Shown: positions 57,201 through 64,000 of the stretch, piece by piece
How positions within the stretch are numbered: the stretch's first letter is position 1
Layout of the letters: each line of letters opens with the position of its first letter
Assembly (NCBI RefSeq): GCF_012568445.1
Contig: NZ_CP046190.1
Location: 188,293-252,292 of the forward strand
DNA length: 64,000 bases
Reading direction: 5' to 3'
Source of the DNA: Enterobacteriaceae endosymbiont of Donacia vulgaris
GTDB lineage: Bacteria; Pseudomonadota; Gammaproteobacteria; Enterobacterales; Enterobacteriaceae
Notes under the pieces: model-generated
Databases searched by the model: none
The model's input: the letters and a program-made list of their open reading frames with translations, nothing else
Told to the model about the DNA's origin: nothing
Made by a program: the position numbers and the translations under genes

Positions 57201-57908
57201 TTAATTTTTTAAATTGTTTTTATTATTGATATTTATATTTTTATTAAAAATAGCTTCAGTTACATAGTATAAATATAATTTTATTGCACGTATAGCATCA
57301 TCATTAGCGGGAATAACAAAGTTGATTCCTTCAGGATTAGAATTAGTATCTACTATAGCAAAAATAGGAATATTTAATTTTTTAGCTTCTTTTATAGCAA
57401 TTTTTTCATGATTTACATCAATAACAAATATTGCATCAGGTAATCCTCCCATATTTTTTATACCACCTAAACTTCTTTCTAAATTTAATAATTCTCTATT
57501 TCTGGTTAAAATTTCTTTTTTTATTAATTGTTTAAAAATCCCATTTTTTTTTTGTAATTCTAATTCTTTTAATTTTTTAATAGACTGTTTTACAGTTTTC
57601 CAATTAGTTAACATACCTCCTAACCAACGATGATTTACAAAAAATTGATTACAATTCATTGCTGTTTTTTTTATAAGTTCAGATGCTGCTTTTTTAGTTC
57701 CAATAAATAAAATTTTACCTTTACGGGAACTTATTTTTTTTAATTCTTGTAAAGCATTATTAAACATAATAATAGTTTTATCTAAATTAATAATATGTAT
57801 GTTATTTTGATATTTAAAAATGAATTTTTTCATTTTTGGATTCCAATAACGAGTTTGATGACCAAAATGCGCACCTACTTCAAACATTTTATTAATAGAA
57901 ATAGACAT
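57201..57908 (-). CDS. rpsB: 30S ribosomal protein S2
   Basis: Structural protein of the small ribosomal subunit. 235 residues (E. coli 241). [21 protein letters not shown] near the start, [13 protein letters not shown] near 67, [19 protein letters not shown] near 90, [20 protein letters not shown] near 155 and [30 protein letters not shown] near 180 are all typical. It leads a minus-strand run to tsf, pyrH, frr and uppS. It is divergent from map across 166 bases, as in E. coli. Confidence 0.97.
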   Translation of the reverse strand: MSISINKMFEVGAHFGHQTRYWNPKMKKFIFKYQNNIHIINLDKTIIMFNNALQELKKISSRKGKILFIGTKKAASELIKKTAMNCNQFFVNHRWLGGMLTNWKTVKQSIKKLKELELQKKNGIFKQLIKKEILTRNRELLNLERSLGGIKNMGGLPDAIFVIDVNHEKIAIKEAKKLNIPIFAIVDTNSNPEGINFVIPANDDAIRAIKLYLYYVTEAIFNKNININNKNNLKN

Positions 57909-58074
57909 AATTTATTTATCCTTATTTTATATATTATAGAAATAATATTATATAATAAATATATATACAAAAAATTATTTGATTAGTTATCTTAAATATT
58001 ATTTAAATTTTATTTAATTATTTATAATATAACATTTATTATTATATAATTAATAAATTTATAAAAAGAAAATA

Positions 58075-58854
58075 ATGAAAATTATAATTAAAAATTCTGA
58101 AGAAATAAAAAAAATTTATAAATCTTGTCAATTAGCTGTAAATGTATTAGAAATGATTGAAAAATATGTAGTACCTGGAGTTAGTACTGAAGAAATAAAT
58201 AATATATGTCATAATTATATTACAAAAATTCAAAAAGCTAAACCTGCTACTTTAGGATATAATGGTTTTCCAAAATCTGTATGTATTTCTAAAAATGATA
58301 TTGTATGTCATGGAATTTCAAATAAAAATGATATATTGCAAAATGGGGATATTGTTAATATTGATGTAACAATTTTATATAATAATTATTATGGTGACAC
58401 ATCAAAAATGTTTTTTGTAGGCAATAAAATTTCTGAAAAATCTAAATTATTATGTTTAACGACTCAAAAAAGTTTATATAAAGCAATTAATATTTTAAAA
58501 CCAGGTGTTAGATTATATAAAATTGGGCAAGTAATTCAAAATTATGTAGAATCAAAAAATTTTTCTGTTGTAAGAAATTACTGTGGACATGGTATAGGTA
58601 AAAATTTTCATGAAGATCCTCAAATTTTACATTATAAATCATATGATTATGGAATATTACTAAAACCTGGCATGATATTTACTATTGAACCTATGATAAA
58701 TATAGGACATCATAGTGTATATTTAACAAAAGATAATTGGACAGTAAAAACTAAAGATAAAACAAATTCTGCTCAGTACGAGCATACAGTACTTATTACT
58801 AATTTTGGAAGTAAAATTTTAACTTTAAGAAAAGAAGAAAAAATATATTTATAA
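58075..58854 (+). CDS. map: Methionine aminopeptidase
   Basis: Removes the initiator methionine from nascent proteins. 259 residues (E. coli 264). The dinuclear metal ligands are intact: Asp in NIDVTILYN near residue 98, Asp in GDTSKMFF near 109, His in NYCGHGIGKNFHEDPQ near 172, Glu in MIFTIEPMINIG near 205 and Glu in AQYEHTVLIT near 236; the substrate His is in IVCHGISNK near 80. The ribosome site is weak. The gene stands alone on the plus strand between two minus-strand operons and ends at a 50-base palindrome. Confidence 0.97.
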   Translation: MKIIIKNSEEIKKIYKSCQLAVNVLEMIEKYVVPGVSTEEINNICHNYITKIQKAKPATLGYNGFPKSVCISKNDIVCHGISNKNDILQNGDIVNIDVTILYNNYYGDTSKMFFVGNKISEKSKLLCLTTQKSLYKAINILKPGVRLYKIGQVIQNYVESKNFSVVRNYCGHGIGKNFHEDPQILHYKSYDYGILLKPGMIFTIEPMINIGHHSVYLTKDNWTVKTKDKTNSAQYEHTVLITNFGSKILTLRKEEKIYL

Positions 58855-58863
58855 ATATAGGTA

Positions 58864-58913
58864 TTTGATATAGTTAAGTAATTAAAAATTTTTAATTACT
58901 TAACTATATCAAA
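58864..58913. terminator. Perfect 50-nt palindrome between convergent map and rpoD
   Basis: The 25 bases from 58864 are followed without a spacer by their exact reverse complement, ending at 58913, only three G-C pairs among them. It fills most of the 71 bases between the map stop (58854) and the rpoD stop (58926). A perfect dyad at this place suits a terminator acting in both directions, but no clean T-run follows on either strand outside the stem, so the mechanism may be RNA end protection rather than classical termination. Confidence 0.7.
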
Positions 58914-58925
58914 ACTTATGAATAT

Positions 58926-60728
58926 TTAATTATCTAAAAAACTTTTTAATATTTCTGATCGGCTAGGATGTCTTAGTTTTCTTAACGCTTTGGCTTCTAT
59001 TTGTCTAATTCGTTCCCTAGTTACATCAAATTGTTTACCTACTTCTTCTAAAGTATGATCAGAATTCATGTCAATACCAAATCTCATTCTTAATACTTTA
59101 GCTTCTCTTGGAGTTAAACTAGATAAAATATTATATGTTGCTGTTTTTAAACTTTCTGAAGTAGCTGAATCTAATGGTAATTCTAAAGTATTATCTTCTA
59201 TAAAATCACTTAGATGTGATTCTTCATCATCACCTATAGGTGTTTCCATTGAAATAGGTTCTTTAGCTATTTTTAAAACTTTTCTAATTTTATCTTCAGG
59301 AAGAAGCATATATTCAGATAATTCTTCTGGTGTAGGTTCTCTACCTAATTCTTGTAAAATTTTTCTAGAAACTCTATTAAGTTTATTTATAGTTTCAATC
59401 ATATGTACAGGTATTCTTATAGTTCTAGCTTGATCTGCAATAGATCTTGTAATTGCTTGTCTAATCCACCATGTGGCATATGTAGAAAATTTATAACCTC
59501 TCCTATATTCAAATTTATCAACTGCTTTCATTAAACCGATATTTCCTTCTTGTATCAAATCAAGAAACTGTAATCCTCTATTTGTATATTTTTTTGCAAT
59601 AGAAATAACTAATCTTAAATTAGCTTCAATCATTTCTTTTTTTGCTTTTTGAGTTTTAATTTCACCAATAGAAATATTTTTATTAATATTTCTAATCTTT
59701 TTTATTGTTAATCCTGTTTTTTTTTCAATATCAATTAATTTTAGAATACTTTTATTTATTTTATTTAAAAAAATTTCATCATTATATAAATGATATTTAT
59801 TTTTTAATTTAAAATGTTTTAATTTTTTTAAAAACAAATTTTTATTTGTTTCATTATTATAAAATATATATGTAAATTTTTTTTTTGATATATTGTATTT
59901 TTTAGTACATATTTTGAATATATTATATTCTTCTATACGTATACAAGACATAATAAAACGCATTTTAGATACTAAATAATTAAATTCTTTAGATACTAAC
60001 CGAAATTGTTTAAAAATATCTGTAAGATTTTTGAAATTAATTAAAGATTGATGATGATTTCTACCTTTTTTTTTAATAAAAATTGATGTTATATAATACT
60101 GTTTTTTTAATTCTAAAAATTTTTCTTTTGCTAAATTATCATCTATAATATTTTCATTATGTTCTGTCTGAATATGATTAGATAATTCTTGCTGATTAGA
60201 AAATATAATTTCTTCTTTTATATTCGAATTAATAACCCCATGTATTAATTCTGATAAACGAATATGTCCAGATTGAACTTCATCATATTTTTTTAATAAA
60301 TATTTAATAGAATTAGGATATTCTGCTATTGAAGATTGTACTTGATTAATACCTTCTTCTATACGTTTAGCTATATTAATTTCTCCTTCTCTTGTTAGAA
60401 GTTCAACAGTTCCCATTTCTCTCATATATATACGTACTGGATCTGTAGTTCTGCCCATTTCTGATTCTACATTAGATAATACTTGTACTTCATCTTCTGC
60501 TTCTGTTAAATTATTTGTGTTATTATTTAATATTAAATCATCATTATCAGGAGCTTCTTCCATTACTTGAATACCCATATCATTTATTATTTGAATAATA
60601 TTTTTTATTTGATCTGAATTTATAATATTATCAGGTAAATGATCATTAATTTCTGAATAAGTTAAATAACCCTTTTCTTTTCCACGTTTTATAAGAAGTT
60701 TAATTTGTGATTTTGAGTTATGATCCAT
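58926..60728 (-). CDS. rpoD: RNA polymerase sigma-70 factor
   Basis: Main sigma factor. About 600 residues from the chosen start (E. coli 613). Region 1.1 ([20 protein letters not shown]), region 1.2 ([20 protein letters not shown] near 90), regions 2.1-2.4 ([37 protein letters not shown] near 430), region 3 ([14 protein letters not shown]) and region 4.2 ([20 protein letters not shown] near 575) are all conserved. The variable region between 1.2 and 2 is eroded: the Asp/Glu-rich insert of E. coli is gone. The ATG at 60728 with GGAA 7 bases upstream aligns with E. coli; an ATG at 60740 adds four residues. It is the last gene of rpsU-dnaG-rpoD. Confidence 0.98.
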   Translation of the reverse strand: MDHNSKSQIKLLIKRGKEKGYLTYSEINDHLPDNIINSDQIKNIIQIINDMGIQVMEEAPDNDDLILNNNTNNLTEAEDEVQVLSNVESEMGRTTDPVRIYMREMGTVELLTREGEINIAKRIEEGINQVQSSIAEYPNSIKYLLKKYDEVQSGHIRLSELIHGVINSNIKEEIIFSNQQELSNHIQTEHNENIIDDNLAKEKFLELKKQYYITSIFIKKKGRNHHQSLINFKNLTDIFKQFRLVSKEFNYLVSKMRFIMSCIRIEEYNIFKICTKKYNISKKKFTYIFYNNETNKNLFLKKLKHFKLKNKYHLYNDEIFLNKINKSILKLIDIEKKTGLTIKKIRNINKNISIGEIKTQKAKKEMIEANLRLVISIAKKYTNRGLQFLDLIQEGNIGLMKAVDKFEYRRGYKFSTYATWWIRQAITRSIADQARTIRIPVHMIETINKLNRVSRKILQELGREPTPEELSEYMLLPEDKIRKVLKIAKEPISMETPIGDDEESHLSDFIEDNTLELPLDSATSESLKTATYNILSSLTPREAKVLRMRFGIDMNSDHTLEEVGKQFDVTRERIRQIEAKALRKLRHPSRSEILKSFLDN

Positions 60729-60870
60729 AAACAGTTCCATACTTTTATTTATTAATATTTAAATAAATTTTAACTAAATAACATTTAAAACAAATTATTT
60801 ATTAAATAAATAAAATTTTACATATATATTAGTAATAATATTTTAAATATATTTTATCAAATTTTTCAAA

Positions 60871-62601
60871 TTATTTTTTTTTATGTAATATTTTATTTAA
60901 AGACCATAATTCTTGTTTTTTTTTATAATTTAATCCTTCTTTTCTATCTAAAGATATTAAATATTCTATTCTATTTTCTAAAATATTTATTTTTAATTTT
61001 TTTATTAAATTTATAAAAAATTTTTCTATTTTATGATCAGGAATCATATGATTCCATGTTACTAAAATTTCAAGAATCTTTTTTATTTTTGTTCCTCTAT
61101 ATTGTTCTAATATTTTTACTGTCGTCATATTTTTATTTTTATAAAAACTTACAAATTTTATAAAAAAAAATAAACCATATATATTAGAACTTTTAAAAAA
61201 TTTTAATTTTGGAACAAATTTTATTAATTTTGGATATTGTATTAATAAACTTAATAATATACGAATAGTAGTTTTTTTGAAATTATTTTTTATAATAGTT
61301 TTATTTTTATATTTTATTGGATTATATATATTAATAAAATTAATAATACCTATTTTTTCTCCTAATTGTTGAATTAAATTTATTTTAAAAAAATAATCAG
61401 GAATTAATTTAATATAAGATAAAGCCGTATAAATAAAATGAGTTTTTTCTTCACAAGAAGAAAATAAATTTTTTAAAAATAATTGTTTAAAAAAGAATTT
61501 TGAAAATGATAAAGAATTATTAATTCTTTTTTCGAAAAAAATTTTTCCTTCTTTTCTTATTAAACTATCTGGATCTTCTTTATCAGGTAAAATCATAAAT
61601 TTTATTTCTTTTCCATTAACTAAATAAGGTAAACTCATTTTTAAAGACTTCCATTGGGCCTTTATACCTGCTTTATCCCCATCATAACAATAAATAATTT
61701 TATTTGTTATGTTAAACAATTTTTTTATCTGATTATTAGTAATAGTAGTACCTAATATAGCTACTGCATATTTTATATTAAACTGAAATAAACTAATTAC
61801 ATCAATATATCCTTCTACTATTAATATTTTTTTTATAATATTATTTTCTTTTTTTGTTTCATATAATCCATATAATTCATTTCCTTTATGAAAAATATTA
61901 TTTTCTGAAGAATTTAAATATTTAGGATTTTTATTTTTTAATACTCTACCACCAAAACCAACTATTAAACCTTTTATATTTTTAATTGGAAATATAACTC
62001 TATTATAAAAAACATCATAAAAATTATTATTTTTTTTATCTACTTTTAAAATACCTAATTTTTCATGTAAAATTTTTATAGTTTTAATATTATTTAAAAT
62101 ATTATTTACCCAAAATAAAGGAGAAAAACCAATAGAAAAATATTTTATAATATATAAATTAAATCCTCTCTTTAATAAATATTTATAAGTTTTTTCACCT
62201 GAAATACTAAATAAAGAATTTTTATAAAAAAAACTTAAATTTAAAATTATTTTATAATAAATATTATTTTTTTTATATATTTTTTTAAAATTATTTGATT
62301 TATTATCTGGAATAGGTATACTAAATATGTTCGATAATGATTCTATACTTTCAAGAAAAGATAAATTTTCATAATACATAATAAAATCAATAATATTACC
62401 ATGCACACCACATCCAAAACAATGATATAATTGTTTTTCAGAATTAACTACAAAAGAAGGATTTTTTTCTAAATGAAAAGGACAAATTCCAAAAAAATTT
62501 TTTCCTTTTTTTTTTAACTGAATTTTATTTTTAATTAAACATACAATATCTGTTTGATCTAATAAATTGTTAATAAATACACGAGAAACATATTTAATCA
62601 T
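60871..62601 (-). CDS. dnaG: DNA primase
   Basis: Makes RNA primers at the replication fork. 576 residues (E. coli 581). Zinc-binding domain with CPFHLEKNPSF near residue 40 and YHCFGCGVHGN near 60, the core with GRVLKNKNPKYLNS near 220, the TOPRIM acids in ILIVEGYIDVISL near 263 and CYDGDKAGIKA near 307, and a C-terminal DnaB-binding part that is strongly diverged and Lys/Ile rich. It lies between rpsU and rpoD as in the macromolecular synthesis operon of E. coli, with 50 and 142 bases of spacer. Confidence 0.97.
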   Translation of the reverse strand: MIKYVSRVFINNLLDQTDIVCLIKNKIQLKKKGKNFFGICPFHLEKNPSFVVNSEKQLYHCFGCGVHGNIIDFIMYYENLSFLESIESLSNIFSIPIPDNKSNNFKKIYKKNNIYYKIILNLSFFYKNSLFSISGEKTYKYLLKRGFNLYIIKYFSIGFSPLFWVNNILNNIKTIKILHEKLGILKVDKKNNNFYDVFYNRVIFPIKNIKGLIVGFGGRVLKNKNPKYLNSSENNIFHKGNELYGLYETKKENNIIKKILIVEGYIDVISLFQFNIKYAVAILGTTITNNQIKKLFNITNKIIYCYDGDKAGIKAQWKSLKMSLPYLVNGKEIKFMILPDKEDPDSLIRKEGKIFFEKRINNSLSFSKFFFKQLFLKNLFSSCEEKTHFIYTALSYIKLIPDYFFKINLIQQLGEKIGIINFINIYNPIKYKNKTIIKNNFKKTTIRILLSLLIQYPKLIKFVPKLKFFKSSNIYGLFFFIKFVSFYKNKNMTTVKILEQYRGTKIKKILEILVTWNHMIPDHKIEKFFINLIKKLKINILENRIEYLISLDRKEGLNYKKKQELWSLNKILHKKK

Positions 62602-62618
62602 AAAAATAATTTTTCATA

Positions 62619-62641
62619 ATTTATTATTTTTTATAATAAAT
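62619..62641 (-). terminator. Weak hairpin between rpsU and dnaG
   Basis: A perfect 9-bp AT-only stem (62619-62627 with 62633-62641) and 5-base loop in the 50-base rpsU-dnaG spacer. In E. coli an internal terminator at this place lowers dnaG expression relative to rpsU. The position agrees, but the stem has no G-C pair and the T-run is poor, so this may be chance in AT-rich DNA. Confidence 0.3.
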
Positions 62642-62651
62642 AATAATTTTT

Positions 62652-62867
62652 TTAATATAAACGTATTCTTTTAGCATTTTCTCTAGATATTTTTTTAGCA
62701 TGTCTCTTAATTGCAGAAGCTTTAGCTCTTTTCCTCTCTGTTGTTGGTTTTTCATAAAATTCTCTACGTCTTACTTCTGCTAAAATTCCTGCTTTTTCAC
62801 ATGCACGTTTAAAACGTCTTAAAGCTAAATCAAACGGTTCATTATCACGTACTTTTATAATAGGCAT
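62652..62867 (-). CDS. rpsU: 30S ribosomal protein S21
   Basis: Small ribosomal subunit protein needed for initiation. 71 residues, the E. coli length, with the well kept sequence [19 protein letters not shown] and, near the middle, [19 protein letters not shown]. It is one of the least diverged and relatively GC-richest genes in the window. It is first in the rpsU-dnaG-rpoD operon and divergent from tsaD across 134 bases, as in E. coli. Confidence 0.98.
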   Translation of the reverse strand: MPIIKVRDNEPFDLALRRFKRACEKAGILAEVRRREFYEKPTTERKRAKASAIKRHAKKISRENAKRIRLY

Positions 62868-63001
62868 AATATATTTTTTCCTATTGTCATTTATTTATTT
62901 TTTAATACTAATTTTTATATTATAATATATAATGAAAAATATATAAATAAATTTTTTTATATCAATTTATATAAAAAATAATTAATTGTTTAAGGTTAAA
63001 T

Positions 63002-64000
63002 ATGTTGTTTATGGGAATAGAAACATCATGTGATGATACTTCAGTAGCAATTTATGATAATAATTTAGGAGTATTATGTAATAATATTTATACTCAAAAA
63101 ATACATTCTAAATATGGAGGAGTAGTACCTGAATTAGCAGCTCGTAATCATTTAAAAAAAATTATTCCTTTAATTAAAAAGTCTTTATTTAAAATAAAAA
63201 AAAAATTAAATGATATTACTGCAATAGCTTATACTTCAGGACCAGGACAGATAAATTCTTTAATAATAGGTGCAATGATTGCACATACATTAGCTTTTTC
63301 TCTAAATATTCCTATTATTCCAGTAAATCATATGGAAGGACATTTATTATCAGTAATGTTACAAAAAAAACAACCTTCTTATCCTTTTATAGGTTTATTA
63401 ATTTCTGGTGGACATACTCAGTTAGTTTATACTTCTAAATTTAGAAAATATAAAATATTAGGAACCAATATAGATGATGCCGTAGGTGAAATTTTAGATA
63501 AAATATCTAAATTATTAGGATTAAATTATCCTGGTGGTAAAAATTTATTTAAATTATCTAAATATGGTACTCCAAAAAAATTTATATTTCCTAGACCTAT
63601 GATATTAAAAAAAAATAATTTAAATTTTAGTTTTTCTGGATTAAAAACTTTTGTAATAAATTTTATAAAAAAACAAGATTTAAAAAATTTTAACATTAAA
63701 GCAGATATTGCATGTGCATTAGAAGATGCAGTTATAGAAACATTATATATTAAAAGTTTAAGAGCTTTAAAAAAATATAATATTAATCAATTAGTAATTG
63801 CAGGAGGAGTGAGTGCTAATATAAAATTAAGGAGATTTTTATACAAAAAATTAAAAAAAAACAATATTCAATTATTTTATAGTAATAAAAAATTATGTAC
63901 TGATAATGCAGCTATGATTGCTTATATTGGATCAAAACACTTTTCTTCAAAAAATAAAAAATATATATTAAAAAATATTTATATAAATTCTAAATTATCC
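63002..64000 (+). CDS. tsaD: tRNA N6-threonylcarbamoyladenosine synthase TsaD (cut by window edge)
   Basis: Transfers the threonylcarbamoyl group to A37 of tRNAs that read ANN codons. 333 codons are inside the window with no stop yet; E. coli TsaD has 337 residues, so only a few are missing. MGIETSCDDTSVAIYDNN start, YGGVVPELAARNH near 40, the metal-binding HMEGHLLSVML near 113, LLISGGHTQLVY, SFSGLKTFVINF, and GGVSANIKLRRF and DNAAMIAYIGSKHF near 315. AAGG lies 7 bases before the ATG at 63002; an in-frame ATG three codons later is closer to the E. coli start. TsaB, TsaC and TsaE partners are not in the window. Confidence 0.96.
   Translation, partial: MLFMGIETSCDDTSVAIYDNNLGVLCNNIYTQKIHSKYGGVVPELAARNHLKKIIPLIKKSLFKIKKKLNDITAIAYTSGPGQINSLIIGAMIAHTLAFSLNIPIIPVNHMEGHLLSVMLQKKQPSYPFIGLLISGGHTQLVYTSKFRKYKILGTNIDDAVGEILDKISKLLGLNYPGGKNLFKLSKYGTPKKFIFPRPMILKKNNLNFSFSGLKTFVINFIKKQDLKNFNIKADIACALEDAVIETLYIKSLRALKKYNINQLVIAGGVSANIKLRRFLYKKLKKNNIQLFYSNKKLCTDNAAMIAYIGSKHFSSKNKKYILKNIYINSKLS

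Noticed and set aside
1-64000. Insertion sequences, prophage, CRISPR, replication origin or biosynthetic gene clusters
   Set aside because: No transposase, integrase, phage structural gene, spaced repeat array, dnaA or DnaA-box cluster was found; every long frame is explained by a housekeeping or amino-acid gene.

Overview
The window is an extremely AT-rich stretch of bacterial chromosome (by eye on sampled lines, roughly one base in five or fewer is G or C). It encodes proteins that align closely, often over their full length, with Escherichia coli housekeeping and amino-acid genes. Gene order is ancestral for Enterobacterales (trpT-ilvGMED, prfB-lysS, dapF-uvrD-corA, sucAB-cydABX, aceEF-lpd, bolA-clpP-clpX-lon, rpsB-tsf-pyrH-frr-uppS-rseP-bamA-skp-fabZ-dnaE-tilS, rpsU-dnaG-rpoD), but many members have been deleted. 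There are no mobile elements, phage genes, CRISPR arrays or recognisable transport islands. This is the signature of a long-term, genome-reduced gammaproteobacterial symbiont, most likely of an insect. Intact ilvGM argues against Buchnera, but I cannot name the genus from this window.

Layout: 1-7228 (minus) carA (cut by the window edge) and ilvC, ilvD, ilvE, ilvM, ilvG. 7397-7469 tRNA-Trp. 7734-9297 (plus) fpr, tpiA. 9283-13633 (minus) lysS, prfB with its programmed frameshift, tRNA-Ile2(CAU), degP. 13871-33895 (plus) rpiA, dapF, uvrD, corA, sucA, sucB, cydA, cydB, a tiny cydX, parE, aceE, aceF, lpd. 33995-40704 (minus) dapE, lon, clpX, clpP, bolA, suhB. 40877-44269 (plus) nfuA, metA, proS. 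44244-57908 (minus) tilS, dnaE, fabZ, skp, bamA, rseP, uppS, frr, pyrH, tsf, rpsB. 58075-58854 (plus) map. 58926-62867 (minus) rpoD, dnaG, rpsU. 63002-64000 (plus) tsaD, cut by the window edge.

How the genes fit together: the ilv genes, dapE, dapF and metA point to essential amino-acid provisioning (Val/Ile/Leu precursors, Lys, Met). The pyruvate and 2-oxoglutarate dehydrogenase complexes share one E3 (lpd). sucCD are missing from their usual place, so succinyl-CoA made by SucAB may serve mainly MetA and the succinylase lysine pathway. NADH can feed a cytochrome bd oxidase that kept its small CydX subunit. The envelope set is unusual: BamA, Skp, RseP and DegP remain, but lpxD, lpxA and lpxB have been cut out of the same cluster.

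Main points for a second look: (1) the RF2 frameshift site is kept base for base in design, but its in-frame stop is UAA, not UGA, and no gene whose stop I could read in this window ends in UGA; (2) SuhB has kept its fold motifs but lost most of the metal-binding residues of its phosphatase site; (3) a 102-nt, nearly perfect AT-only palindrome fills the space in front of nfuA, and other long AT-only palindromes mark many transcription-unit ends; (4) cydX is a 31-codon gene that is easily missed.
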